Shown: positions 46,647-55,174 of the stretch, in pieces
Layout: each line of letters begins with the position of its first letter
Numbering within the stretch: the stretch's first letter is position 1
Assembly: GCF_027923765.1 (NCBI RefSeq)
Contig: NZ_AP026709.1
Coordinates: 2,537,501 to 2,601,500, forward strand
DNA length: 64,000 nucleotides
Origin: Pseudodesulfovibrio nedwellii
Lineage (GTDB): Bacteria; Desulfobacterota; Desulfovibrionia; Desulfovibrionales; Desulfovibrionaceae
Direction of reading: 5' to 3'
Made by a program: the position numbers and the translations under genes
Notes under the pieces: model-generated
Databases searched by the model: none
Told to the model about the DNA's origin: nothing
The model's input: the letters and a program-made list of their open reading frames with translations, nothing else

Positions 46647-46949
46647 TCATATAGATAATATGGCAAGAATAAGCAGTATGCTAATTGCTTCGTTCAGAGT
46701 CAGTGCTCTAATTTGAAAGAGCGGTGATATAAATCTTTCCCAAAAAGATTGAATAATCCATACAGACACTGCAGAAGAAAAAAGAAATAAAAGAATTAGT
46801 GTTGCTGACCCCATTAAAGCATCGTGATTAAAGATTGCGTCAAGAAGCGTTGCAGGCTCTTCTTTATATTCTAGTATTGACTTAATTGATTGAAATATGA
46901 CCAATGCACAAAAGAGAATAGCATTGTATTTTGTCGTTATTTTTTTCAT
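46647..46949 (-). CDS. Small membrane protein, possible RHS immunity protein
   Basis: 100 residues with three probable membrane helices (near 8-26, 46-72 and 82-100). No family recognised. It lies 100 bp downstream of the RHS gene on the same strand and before the orphan RHS-core fragment, the usual place of an immunity gene. AT-rich compared with neighbours, as for recently gained immunity genes. Role by position only. Confidence 0.55.
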   Translation of the reverse strand: MKKITTKYNAILFCALVIFQSIKSILEYKEEPATLLDAIFNHDALMGSATLILLFLFSSAVSVWIIQSFWERFISPLFQIRALTLNEAISILLILAILSI

Positions 46950-47049
46950 TATATCTTAAGTTCTTAAAGTTATGTAGATGGTACCTGCTTTGGCAATGTT
47001 TGTTACCAAAGCAGGCAATGAGGCTCGTAGCGAGGATCAATCTCTTTTA

Positions 47050-48180
47050 TTATTTCTTGTTTTTGTTCCAATCAGAATCGGGATCACAATAGTCCCGGAC
47101 TCCATCACTGTCGGTGTCCATGGACATCGGGTCTTCATCCAGCCCTTTTCCATTCAAAAATCTGTCTAAACCTTGAAGAAACTGATTTTTTGGATTTTTA
47201 TCAGCAGCTTCCTTGCCTGTTTTTTTTATTCCGGCTTTGGTTCCTTGTCTAACCCCTTGCTTGATAATCCAATTCAAGAATAATCCATTGGAATCATTTG
47301 CATTCACCGGATCATCCAGACAATACCCATACCAATCTGAATCGCCACCCTTGTCGCCGATGGGGTCCGGGGCGGTCCATCTGCTGGTGTTTGCATCGTA
47401 GTCGCGCCAGCCGAAGCGGACGAAGCCGAGATCGCGGTCATGCAGGCCTCCGGCATAGCCGATAGGGATGCGTAGGCTTGGATTGGTGTCTTCAATGATG
47501 CCGCCAAATGGATCGTACAGAATTTCCTGTATCACATTGCCTTCCGGGTCGGCAACGACTCGAAGACTTCCGACTTGGTCATAGAAGAGGTAGGCGATTG
47601 TGCCATCATCCCGGCGCATTGCGTATGGGGTGCGGGTTTCGTCCTGATAGGCGAATTCGTACCCGTGTTGTCCGTCATGAAAGCCGGCAAGGCGGACGAA
47701 ATCGAGCCATGCGTATGCCTCGACCAACTGGCCGTTGCAATACTTGGCAATGCGTTGGCCGTTGTCGTCATGACGGTAGGTGAAGACCCGATTCTGATCT
47801 TCCACCTCCATCCTGAGCAGACGATAGTCGGGCGAATATTTGTATAGATAATACGTGCCGCCATGTGACCAGATGGACCGGAAGCCTTTTTCATCATGTG
47901 TGTACGAATCTTTTCCAGCCCGAAGCAGCCGGTTCTCCATCGTGTAGGTGTAATCTCGATAGTTAGAGCCAGCCGTGGCCGGAAGATAGTCACGCATGCG
48001 GCGACCTTCCTTGTCATAGTGGCACTGACAGATCAGCCGTCCGTCAAGATGCGCCTCTTGCAACCGCCCGTCTTTGTCATATGAATATTTCCAGACAACA
48101 GCCTTGCCGTTGACGGTTTCGGTTTTTTCCACAATGCGACCATTCTGGTCGTGCCTGAGTGTATAAGAATAGGGGATCAT
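47050..48180 (-). CDS. Short RHS-repeat protein with variable C terminus
   Basis: 376 residues from ATG 48180, chosen for GGAGG upstream. Several YD/RHS repeats (YSYDKDGRLQEAHLDGRLI near 31, YKYSPDYRLLRMEVEDQNRV near 112), then the RHS core (LHDRDLGFVRFGWRDYDANT near 252, ending DPIGDKGGDSDWYGY). The final ~75 residues differ from the core and end in a DTDSDGVRDYCDPDSD calcium-loop-like motif. RHS proteins are usually over 1,000 residues with this tail as a toxin; the short form lacks the N-terminal secretion parts, so it may be a remnant or a reserve cassette. Confidence 0.8.
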   Translation of the reverse strand: MIPYSYTLRHDQNGRIVEKTETVNGKAVVWKYSYDKDGRLQEAHLDGRLICQCHYDKEGRRMRDYLPATAGSNYRDYTYTMENRLLRAGKDSYTHDEKGFRSIWSHGGTYYLYKYSPDYRLLRMEVEDQNRVFTYRHDDNGQRIAKYCNGQLVEAYAWLDFVRLAGFHDGQHGYEFAYQDETRTPYAMRRDDGTIAYLFYDQVGSLRVVADPEGNVIQEILYDPFGGIIEDTNPSLRIPIGYAGGLHDRDLGFVRFGWRDYDANTSRWTAPDPIGDKGGDSDWYGYCLDDPVNANDSNGLFLNWIIKQGVRQGTKAGIKKTGKEAADKNPKNQFLQGLDRFLNGKGLDEDPMSMDTDSDGVRDYCDPDSDWNKNKK

Positions 48181-48260
48181 TTCATCCTCCACGGTTTCGT
48201 CCTCAAGGATTATTCCCGAGAATCCAGACAACCATACCCTTGGTTTTTCCCAACACCCCG

Positions 48261-48332
48261 AAATGTGAATGAATGTATACTCAAATCACTCAATAGGTAT
48301 AAAAAACCATCTTGACAGGGGTGGTGAATAGG
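48261..48332 (-). repeat. Duplicated promoter-like segment, copy 2
   Basis: Matches 46342-46413 with few differences (shared core AAATGTGAATGAATGTATA, then TTGACAGGGGTGG). It lies upstream of the RHS gene on the minus strand, 80 bp from its ATG. Confidence 0.7.
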
Positions 48333-48358
48333 CCTGCCGGGACTTGACCGGCAGGCCT
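48331..48358. terminator. GCCTGCCG-type terminator
   Basis: GGCCTGCCGG / CCGGCAGGCC, loop GACTTGA. Third occurrence of this stem core in the window. It abuts the duplicated promoter segment in the same order as copy 1 with 46440. Confidence 0.7.
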
Positions 48359-48419
48359 TCCCTTGAAAATCGAAACCTTCCGGGTCGGCGATTTCTCGCC
48401 CCCCCCCTCGCAAAGCGAC

Positions 48420-48520
48420 CCAAAAAGTTTAGGAAAAGGAGAGGATGGGGGTCTGGGGGAAGGGGAGGAAAGAACCCTTTCCAAAGGGTTTTTCCTCCCC
48501 TTCCCCCAGCCGTCGGAGAC
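48420..48520. repeat. Dispersed long-hairpin repeat, copy 1
   Basis: Long stem at 48453-48509: CTGGGGGAAGGGGAGGAAA pairs with the right arm TTTCCTCCCCTTCCCCCAG; the tip is ACCCTTTCCAAAGGGT. The tip sequence is nearly the same as in copy 2 at 52050-52109 while the stem differs and still pairs. The rest of the gap (48181-48575) holds only the repeats and terminators listed. Confidence 0.75.
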
Positions 48521-48523
48521 AAA

Positions 48524-48561
48524 AAAAGCCCCTGCCCGATACAAATCGGGCAGGGGCTTTT
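48524..48561. terminator. Terminator of the diguanylate cyclase gene
   Basis: AAAAGCCCCTGCCCGAT / ATCGGGCAGGGGCTTTT, 17-bp perfect stem with loop ACA-type and T-run on the minus strand, 15 bp past the stop. Confidence 0.9.
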
Positions 48562-48575
48562 GGGAGTGCGTGTTA

Positions 48576-50078
48576 CTACTGCATTGCTGACCGGTTGCGG
48601 TTGATGGGCTTCTGCCCTGAGACGACAACCATGTTTCGGCCATTATTTTTGGCTTGGTAGAGTGCCTTGTCCGCCTTGATGATAAGATCATCATCCGTGG
48701 TCAACGCACCACCTTCGACAGACGCTACGCCAATGGACGCGGTGATGGTGAAGTCCTGATTGTCAAAATGGAAATTGCAATCTGCGATAACTGAACGAAC
48801 CCGTTCCGCGAGTTTCCAGGCAGCTTCTTCTGTTGTGTGCGGCAGGAGCACCACAAATTCTTCGCCGCCGTATCGGGCCGCGAGGTCAGTGGTACGGAAC
48901 GTCGTGGTCAGGATTTCTCCAATTTTTTGAAGTACCATGTCTCCGGCCATGTGACCGTAGGTGTCGTTGACCTGCTTGAAGTGGTCGAGATCGACCATGA
49001 GCAGGGAAAGATCGTGATTGTAACGACGACGGCGTTTGATTTCATAGACAAGCCGTTCTTCAAAGGAATGACGATTGAAGACGCGTGTTAGGCCATCGTG
49101 ATCTGCGCGGCGTTTGACTTCTTTGAACGTCAAGGCGTTGCGTAGGGCTAGACCGATATGGTTGACGGCAGAGCGGAATGTTTCCACCTGATCCTTGCCA
49201 AGCCGATACCCCGGTTCACAAAGTAGCGCGAGACAGCCGAATGTTTCGTGGCCGGCAGTGAGTGGCATGGTGACGAGCTTTCCGTCTTCAGGCATCAGGG
49301 CATATTCGGGCCGCCGGGCGGAATCGGTGTGCAGGATGTTGAATCCGTTAACCGGCCCGCTGCCCATGAAATTGGCTGAGGCCATGATGTTTTCCACCCA
49401 AATGGATTCGGATTCGGGTGGCATTTTGCCGTTGAGGAAAATTTCAACGTCGGCCACTTCTGATTCCTGTTGATGATTCCAGAAGGCGGCATGCAGCATC
49501 TTGATGGGCAAAACCAGACTGAGGGTGTCCTTGGCGTTGGCGAGGATGGTGGAGGCATCCAGACTTTCGGTTGCCGAAGCGAGCACCTTGTTCAGAAACA
49601 TGAGCTGGTCTGTTTTGCGGGCCAGTAATTCTCGTTCAAGAAGAATTTCTTCCGTCATCCGGTAAATATCAGAATACATGGACGTCACTTCCTTGGCGCG
49701 GAACATGACATCTTGAATCTTGGGTCGGGTGAGGGGAGTGCGGACCACGGTGAGGAACCCTTCAGCCAGAACCTGATCCATCTCAAGAGGTTTGTCTTCA
49801 CCACTTTGGATCAGAATGCGCTGCGTGGAATCCTGATCACGGTATTCTTCTTTGCGGTATTCGGGGAAATCGCTCCAGACCGACCAGGGAATCCAAGCCG
49901 CAGAAGGCTTTTCATCTTGAGAAAGATCTTTGCCCAACGGCAGAGAATCGGTCGGGAAATTCCGAATGTGAAAGCCGGGGCCGACGCCGTCTTCGATCTG
50001 CTGTTTCAGCATCTCGTCAAGTCCGAGCCCCCACATGAGCTCTGGTCGTCTGCCTCGTTTTATGGCTTGTCTTGGCAT
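48576..50078 (-). CDS. GGDEF diguanylate cyclase with GAF domain
   Basis: 500 residues, probably cytoplasmic. N-terminal ~130 residues show receiver-like alternation without a clear phospho-Asp; GAF-like region near 165-320; GGDEF near 330-490 with the active site ARYGGEEFVVLLP and an intact I-site RTTD five residues before GGEEF, so it should make cyclic di-GMP and be product-inhibited. RADHDGLTRVFNRHSF marks the domain start near 331. No EAL domain. The signal is unknown. The gene has its own strong terminator and no operon partner. Confidence 0.9.
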   Translation of the reverse strand: MPRQAIKRGRRPELMWGLGLDEMLKQQIEDGVGPGFHIRNFPTDSLPLGKDLSQDEKPSAAWIPWSVWSDFPEYRKEEYRDQDSTQRILIQSGEDKPLEMDQVLAEGFLTVVRTPLTRPKIQDVMFRAKEVTSMYSDIYRMTEEILLERELLARKTDQLMFLNKVLASATESLDASTILANAKDTLSLVLPIKMLHAAFWNHQQESEVADVEIFLNGKMPPESESIWVENIMASANFMGSGPVNGFNILHTDSARRPEYALMPEDGKLVTMPLTAGHETFGCLALLCEPGYRLGKDQVETFRSAVNHIGLALRNALTFKEVKRRADHDGLTRVFNRHSFEERLVYEIKRRRRYNHDLSLLMVDLDHFKQVNDTYGHMAGDMVLQKIGEILTTTFRTTDLAARYGGEEFVVLLPHTTEEAAWKLAERVRSVIADCNFHFDNQDFTITASIGVASVEGGALTTDDDLIIKADKALYQAKNNGRNMVVVSGQKPINRNRSAMQ

Positions 50079-50332
50079 GTCTCCACTTCTCCTTGAACGT
50101 CAAATCATTGACGAGCGTCTCACTCGCACCAAGAGTTGAGCAAGATCGGGGCCAAATATTGATAATCGTGTGCAGTTAAAGGTGTCGACCCTTTATAATG
50201 TTATTAACATGCTTGATTCATGGATGAAAAATGGAAGCTTAATATGGAGGTACTGAGGAGTGGGCGGAAAAAAATGCCTGTGGTTTTCCGCAATTCATTG
50301 ACAAAAGGGCGGGGAACGGTTTTTACGAGAGT

Positions 50333-51958
50333 ATGGCGAAAAAACAACGCATATGGGGTACTCTTGATCCCTTTTTTGAGGCCGGACCGGTTCTGGGTCG
50401 CATGGTAGCCAATACGACGTTTTTGCGAGCGTTGTTGGATGCCGACCCTTTTGATGAATATCATTTTTTTCTTTCAGGTCGGAAGGAACGGGACGCCGTG
50501 GGGAAGGCCTTGCGGGAAATTGTTCCTGCATTGATGGAGGCGGGGCGGGTACGGCTTATGCTTCGGCACGAGCTGGCGGGTATGTTGACCCAGGCCCACT
50601 ATCATTGTTTTCATTTGTCCGATTGCATCACGAGTCAGCCGTTCATGGCTCGTATGCGCAATCGGTATAGCGAGCATATTTTTCCGGTAACCGGCCCCAT
50701 TCATTCTTTGAGTTATTGCAATTATGGGACTGCGTTCTTGCAGCATCTGTGGCCCGGTACGACTCGACGGGATAGTATTGTCTGCACTTCCAGAGCCGGG
50801 AAAAAGGTGGTGGAGCAATATTTTGATTGGTTGAGAAATGGTTTTGGTTTGACCGAGATCAGTTATCCTGCACCTTTGCTCACTCGTATTCCCCTGGCAG
50901 TTGATACTTCGATTTTGACGCCGGGACACAAAAGGGAAAATGGACCGGTCAGGCTGTTGGTTTTTGGTCGCATTTCTCACCATTCAAAAATGGACGTGGT
51001 TCCGCTTATTCGTGCTGTGCATCGGTTGGTACAGGATGGCATGGACCCTGCCGGTGTGGAGATCGTGCTGGCTGGCTGGGCGGACGAAGATGATAATGTC
51101 CGTACCACTTTGACCAATCTGGCTGCCAATGCCGGGATTGCTCTCCATATTCATTTGCGGCCTGATGAGAAGCAGAAGCTGGAGCTTTTCCGTTCTGCGG
51201 ATATATTTGTTTCCATCGCTGATAATCCCCAAGAGACATTTGGTATTACTTTGGTGGAAGCCGGAGCGTTTGGCCTGCCAGTCGTGGCTTCTGATTATGA
51301 CGGATATAAAGATATCGTGGAACACGGGAAGACAGGCTTGCTTGTCAGGACTACTGGTTCAGACAGTACCCCGGATGTGGATCTTGAAGCTCCGCTGACT
51401 TTTGACAGTGACTATCATCTGCGTCTTTCCCAGCGAACAGCGGTTGATATCCCTCTATTGGCCGACGCCCTGAAACGACTCATTGAGTCCTCGGATTTGA
51501 GACAATCCATGGGTGTGGCCGGGCGTAAGCGTGTTGAAGAAATGTTTTCATGGCCCACGGTTATTAAGCAATATGTTGAATTGTGGGATTCTTTGTGGAG
51601 CGAGCCGGTTGATGCTGACTCACTTCGGGAGAGAACACATCCGTTGGCCCCGGAATTTGGTCGTATATTCGGGCATTATACCAGTGATGTCCTGCGTGAT
51701 GAGACCATGCTCAAAACAGGGCGCACAGGTGAAGCTTTCTATCGCGGTCGGGATTTCCCTAACCTCTATGCCGGGCTTGATATGGCCATTGATATGGAGA
51801 TTGTTAAAAAACTCGCCTTTTTCGGAAGGAAGCCGGTTGACACCCACACCTTGATACGCAAGGCTTCCGAAGTCGCACCGACCATGGATGATACTCAGAT
51901 TAAAAATCATATCCTGTGGGCGCTCAAACAGGATATCTTGGAACATACAGATAAATAA
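50333..51958 (+). CDS. GT4-type glycosyltransferase
   Basis: 541 residues. The C-terminal Rossmann domain has the GT4 pattern: RLLVFGRISHHSKMDVVPLI near 206, then FRSADIFVSIADNPQETFGITLVEAGAFGLPVVASD near 286-321 with the EX7E-type acidic pair. The final ~120 residues extend past the usual GT4 end, with a helical region I cannot assign. Likely makes cell-surface glycans; acceptor unknown. ATG 50333 has GAGAG upstream, and an 8-bp hairpin GCGGAAAA / TTTTCCGC lies in the leader at 50264-50291. Confidence 0.85.
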   Translation: MAKKQRIWGTLDPFFEAGPVLGRMVANTTFLRALLDADPFDEYHFFLSGRKERDAVGKALREIVPALMEAGRVRLMLRHELAGMLTQAHYHCFHLSDCITSQPFMARMRNRYSEHIFPVTGPIHSLSYCNYGTAFLQHLWPGTTRRDSIVCTSRAGKKVVEQYFDWLRNGFGLTEISYPAPLLTRIPLAVDTSILTPGHKRENGPVRLLVFGRISHHSKMDVVPLIRAVHRLVQDGMDPAGVEIVLAGWADEDDNVRTTLTNLAANAGIALHIHLRPDEKQKLELFRSADIFVSIADNPQETFGITLVEAGAFGLPVVASDYDGYKDIVEHGKTGLLVRTTGSDSTPDVDLEAPLTFDSDYHLRLSQRTAVDIPLLADALKRLIESSDLRQSMGVAGRKRVEEMFSWPTVIKQYVELWDSLWSEPVDADSLRERTHPLAPEFGRIFGHYTSDVLRDETMLKTGRTGEAFYRGRDFPNLYAGLDMAIDMEIVKKLAFFGRKPVDTHTLIRKASEVAPTMDDTQIKNHILWALKQDILEHTDK

Positions 51959-52049
51959 CCTTTCTCCATAAGTCTTATAGTCCGGGGTCGATAGAAGGCC
52001 CCCTTCGAGCGGCTTCATACGATTTTGGAAAAGAGAAAGGATTGGTTGT

Positions 52050-52109
52050 CTGAGAGAAGAGGGAGCGGAACACCCTTTTCACAGGGTTTTCTTCCCCTTC
52101 TTCTCTCAG
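52050..52109 (+). repeat. Dispersed long-hairpin repeat, copy 2, in ferredoxin-AOR leader
   Basis: CTGAGAGAAGA (left) pairs with TCTTCTCTCAG (right), with tip ACCCTTTTCACAGGGT. The hairpin ends 19 bp before the ferredoxin ATG, next to the motif TCACCGGAGGCAA that holds its ribosome binding site. It may terminate upstream transcripts or control the operon. Confidence 0.7.
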
Positions 52110-52127
52110 TCACCGGAGGCAACTTTT

Positions 52128-52562
52128 ATGAAAGCACTCAGAGCTGTGCGGATGGAGCGATGTATCGGCTGCCATTCGTGTTCGTTGGCCTGTTCAAGAC
52201 AGGTCCACAAATTTCTTTCCTGGAATAAGTCTGGCATTCGTATTTCGTCGTCGGGCGGTCTATCCACCGGCTTCGAAGCTCGGGTTTGTCTGGCCTGTAA
52301 CCCGGCTCCATGCGCCGAAGCGTGTCCAACTGGTTCGCTTTCACAGCGCAGGGATGGTGGTGTTATTCAGAACAAGAAGTTGTGCATACGTTGTGGCGAA
52401 TGTGCCAAGGCCTGTCCTGTGGACGCTATTTTTCTTGATCATGAAGTAAATCCGTATGTATGTATCCATTGCGGTCAATGCGTGCAGTTTTGTCCGCATG
52501 ACTGCCTTGAAATGGTAGAACTGCCCAAGCAGGAACAGGAAGAAGGAGGGGGCGATGATTAG
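52128..52562 (+). CDS. Polyferredoxin partner of aldehyde oxidoreductase
   Basis: 144 residues with four cysteine clusters: CIGCHSCSLAC near 12-22, CLACNPAPCAEAC near 51-63, CIRCGECAKAC near 83-93 and CIHCGQCVQFC near 113-123, enough for four 4Fe-4S centres. Ends with an acidic tail. GGAGG precedes the ATG and the stop overlaps the AOR start by 8 bp. It is the probable electron acceptor of the AOR; HycB/DMSO-reductase-like iron-sulfur subunits share this layout. Confidence 0.9.
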   Translation: MKALRAVRMERCIGCHSCSLACSRQVHKFLSWNKSGIRISSSGGLSTGFEARVCLACNPAPCAEACPTGSLSQRRDGGVIQNKKLCIRCGECAKACPVDAIFLDHEVNPYVCIHCGQCVQFCPHDCLEMVELPKQEQEEGGGDD

Positions 52563-54309
52563 AGACTTCTTCCGTGTCATGATGGTCAATTTGACCACAG
52601 GCAAGACCAATATTATCGAGCGTCCCGGACGGAACGAATATCTGGGTGGTACCGGTCTGGCGGCAAAGCTGTTTGAAGAATTCGGTCACGTGGATCGCCA
52701 TTGGGACGACCCGGAGCAGCCCGTGATTTTCGCTATTGGGCCGCTGACGGGGTATTTCCCGCTCATGAGTAAGACCTGTTGCGCGTTTCGCTCGCCGTAT
52801 CATAATGAGTATACCGAAAGTTATGCAGGCGGAAAATCCGCGTTGTCTCTTCGGTTTGCCGACCTTGATGCATTGGTTATCACCGGCAAAGCACCGCGAC
52901 TGACTGCTTTGTGTGTCGGTTCTCGTCGCGTGGAAACTCGTGATGTAGAGTATATGCGTGGATTTGATGCCATTGCCACGGGGCGCGTGCTCAGAAAGAT
53001 ATTCCCCGGCTCAGGGCGTCGATCCATCATGCGCATCGGCCCTGCGGGTGAAAATTTGTCGGCGTACGCCTGTATTAACGTGGACACCTATCGCCATTTC
53101 GGACGCATGGGTGGTGGCACGGCTATGGGCGTGAAAAACCTGAAAGCCATCTGTATCCTTGGTGACCGAGGATTCGCATTGCCCGAAGGCAAACAGTATC
53201 CCAAGTTGTACAAACACATTTATAAACAGCTCACCACCACTGAAATGATGGCCAAATACCACGGTCTTGGTACGGCGGTGAATGTCAAACCGCTTAGTGA
53301 GTTGAAAAGTCTGCCATGGAAAAACTTGCAACAGACTTCCAGTCCGAAAGCCGAGAATATCTCTGGTGAGACCTTTGCTGACGATACGCTGCTGAGAAAT
53401 GCAGCCTGTGCTGGTTGTCCGGTCGGCTGCATCCATGTGGGTTTTGTTCGCGAACAGTTTCAGACCAACAATCAGTATCTCTACCGGCAGGTAGGGTATG
53501 ACTTCGAGCCGATTTTTGCTTGTGGGGCGATGATCGAGGTGACAGAGGCCAGTGACGTCCTGCGCATTTTGGATGTCATTGAAAAGGAAGGGCTGGACTG
53601 TATGTCCGCAGGCGTGGCTCTGGCCTGGGCCACTGAAGCTCTGGAAAAGGGTGTCATCAGCGAGAAGGAAACGGTTGTAAAGTTGAACTGGGGCGATGCT
53701 GAGACTTACATGGCCGCCGTGGAGTTGTTAGGTCGGCCACCGAATGAATTTTATCGTCTTCTCGCATCTGGGACCATGAAATGCGCCAAGGTGTATGGTG
53801 GTGAGGACTTCGCATGCGTGTTGGGTCAGGAAATGGCAGGGTACGCCACAGGCGAAGTATTCTTTGTCTCCGAGGCCTTGGGGTTCCGTCATGCCCATTT
53901 GGACTCTGGTGGCTACTCTTGGGACCAGAAACACGAAGAGCAGGATGTAACCGCCGCGCTTGATTTCCTTGTGGACGATGCTCGTGATCGTATCGTGCTC
54001 AACTGCATGGTCGGCTGTCTGTTTTCACGCGGCGTGTACAATGATGACCTTTTGGCCGAAGCTATGGAATCTGTCGGTTATGGCGAACTTCATGGAAGTG
54101 TCTCAGAAATAGGTGATCGAGTGCAACGTTTGCGCTGGCGTCTCAGACTTCAAATGGGCTACCGCCCGGACAAGGTTAAAATTCCTAAACGATATAAAGA
54201 GATTACCACCTGGAAGGGCCCTCTGGATACGGATTATCTTGAAGCTTTACGCTCCGGTTATGCCGCCAGAATCCTCGAAATGGGTGCTCCTTTGAAAGAT
54301 AAAGAGTAA
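52555..54309 (+). CDS. aor: Aldehyde:ferredoxin oxidoreductase
   Basis: 584 residues. AOR oxidises aldehydes to acids (or the reverse) with a tungsten bis-pterin cofactor and one 4Fe-4S cluster. Seen: N-terminal YLGGTGLAAKLFEEFG near 31-46, GRMGGGTAMGVKNLKAICI near 184, cluster cysteines CAGCPVGC near 283-290 and the distant Cys in NCMVGCLFSRGVY near 483. The length (~600) fits tungsten AOR, not the shorter FOR. Operon with its ferredoxin. A role in aldehyde detoxification or acid reduction is inferred; pterin genes are not in the window. Confidence 0.93.
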   Translation: MIRDFFRVMMVNLTTGKTNIIERPGRNEYLGGTGLAAKLFEEFGHVDRHWDDPEQPVIFAIGPLTGYFPLMSKTCCAFRSPYHNEYTESYAGGKSALSLRFADLDALVITGKAPRLTALCVGSRRVETRDVEYMRGFDAIATGRVLRKIFPGSGRRSIMRIGPAGENLSAYACINVDTYRHFGRMGGGTAMGVKNLKAICILGDRGFALPEGKQYPKLYKHIYKQLTTTEMMAKYHGLGTAVNVKPLSELKSLPWKNLQQTSSPKAENISGETFADDTLLRNAACAGCPVGCIHVGFVREQFQTNNQYLYRQVGYDFEPIFACGAMIEVTEASDVLRILDVIEKEGLDCMSAGVALAWATEALEKGVISEKETVVKLNWGDAETYMAAVELLGRPPNEFYRLLASGTMKCAKVYGGEDFACVLGQEMAGYATGEVFFVSEALGFRHAHLDSGGYSWDQKHEEQDVTAALDFLVDDARDRIVLNCMVGCLFSRGVYNDDLLAEAMESVGYGELHGSVSEIGDRVQRLRWRLRLQMGYRPDKVKIPKRYKEITTWKGPLDTDYLEALRSGYAARILEMGAPLKDKE

Positions 54310-54383
54310 AAAAAACGGCTCATACTGAAAAAAGAGGTTGCCAATCGGCCCTCATTTCGGTAAATCCCATTTCTCGACAGCGT

Positions 54384-54459
54384 GCTCGGGTAGCTCAGTC
54401 GGTAGAGCAGGGGACTGAAAATCCCCGTGTCGGCAGTTCAATTCTGTCCCCGAGCACCA
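54384..54459 (+). tRNA. tRNA-Phe (anticodon GAA)
   Basis: 76 nt, CCA encoded. Acceptor GCTCGGG / CCCGAGC, D-arm GCTCAGTCGGTAGAGC, anticodon arm GGGGA-CTGAAAA-TCCCC with GAA, T-arm GGCAG-TTCAATT-CTGTC. Downstream is an AT-rich terminator-like hairpin (54470-54502), then the island. tRNA 3' ends are common integration sites. Confidence 0.97.
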
Positions 54460-54469
54460 CGCGATATCA

Positions 54470-54502
54470 AAGGCTTTCATCTTAATTGGTGAAGGCCTTT
54501 TT
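54470..54502 (+). terminator. Terminator after tRNA-Phe
   Basis: Imperfect stem AAAGGCTTTCATC / GGTGAAGGCCTTTTTT with T-run. Confidence 0.7.
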
Positions 54503-54510
54503 TCTTTGTC

Positions 54511-54529
54511 CGGTAAACATACGGTAAAC
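54511..54529. other. CGGTAAAC direct repeats at island edge
   Basis: CGGTAAAC at 54511-54518 and 54522-54529, 11 bp apart, between tRNA-Phe and the first island gene. Spacing and place fit integrase arm-type binding sites. Confidence 0.4.
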
Positions 54530-54547
54530 TCTTGTCCTTTTTCCTTC

Positions 54548-55159
54548 CTATCTTCTAAACCAGTTCCACGGCAACCAGCTTTTGAGCATTTCCTTGATTG
54601 CCTTTCGTTGGTCATGCCGAATGATACCTAACGCCAGTTCGGCAACTTCGGCAAGCTCCTTCCGTCCTTCTTCCTTGAGTCTCTGCTTTTCTTCCGCAGG
54701 CATTGCTTCTCGATAAATTCTTTTCTCTTCACTGCTTTTGAATGTAGACCAGTCATTGCCAGTGTCATTACTCAGCTCCAGCCACCCTCTATCAACAATT
54801 AATCTTGTATCGTCGTATTTATCGGGTTCGTAATATCGCCCGAAGAAACGCATAATCTCTTCGGAGTCATGAGACTGTTTCCACAACTCCAGCCCGGACA
54901 GTTTCGCTAGGGTTTTATCAGGCACACCATCAAGAGTCTTGTCCGAAATCATAACAAGGTATAGCCGTAAATCCTCATTGACGCGAAATCCAATTGAAGC
55001 ACATCCGCATCGCCTATAGTTCTCATCGCTAGGGGGAGTTCTATATACGTTTAGTGACGGCATTTCTTTGATCAACTTCTTTAAATCGTCTCGACGGTGA
55101 ATACTGTCATGGATATACTTACGAGTTTCTTTCTCTTGTTCTTCTTTAGTCCGAGGCAT
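54548..55159 (-). CDS. Island protein of unknown function
   Basis: 203 residues, hydrophilic, charged at both ends. Middle part looks globular (CGCASIGFRVNEDLRLYLVM near 51-70); a C-terminal charged helix with ALGIIRHDQRKAIKEML near 177. No family recognised, no signal peptide. First gene in the island, on the same strand and 15 bp after the resolvase. Confidence 0.65.
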   Translation of the reverse strand: MPRTKEEQEKETRKYIHDSIHRRDDLKKLIKEMPSLNVYRTPPSDENYRRCGCASIGFRVNEDLRLYLVMISDKTLDGVPDKTLAKLSGLELWKQSHDSEEIMRFFGRYYEPDKYDDTRLIVDRGWLELSNDTGNDWSTFKSSEEKRIYREAMPAEEKQRLKEEGRKELAEVAELALGIIRHDQRKAIKEMLKSWLPWNWFRR

Positions 55160-55174
55160 TGTTTCACCTTTACC

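Noticed and set aside
48290-48694. 134-codon frame running through the repeats into the diguanylate cyclase gene
   Set aside because: It crosses two terminators and a long hairpin repeat and is out of frame with the real gene.
54352-54615. 87-codon minus-strand frame ending in ELNCRHGDFQ-type sequence
   Set aside because: It is the reverse translation of the tRNA-Phe gene, a well-known false protein.
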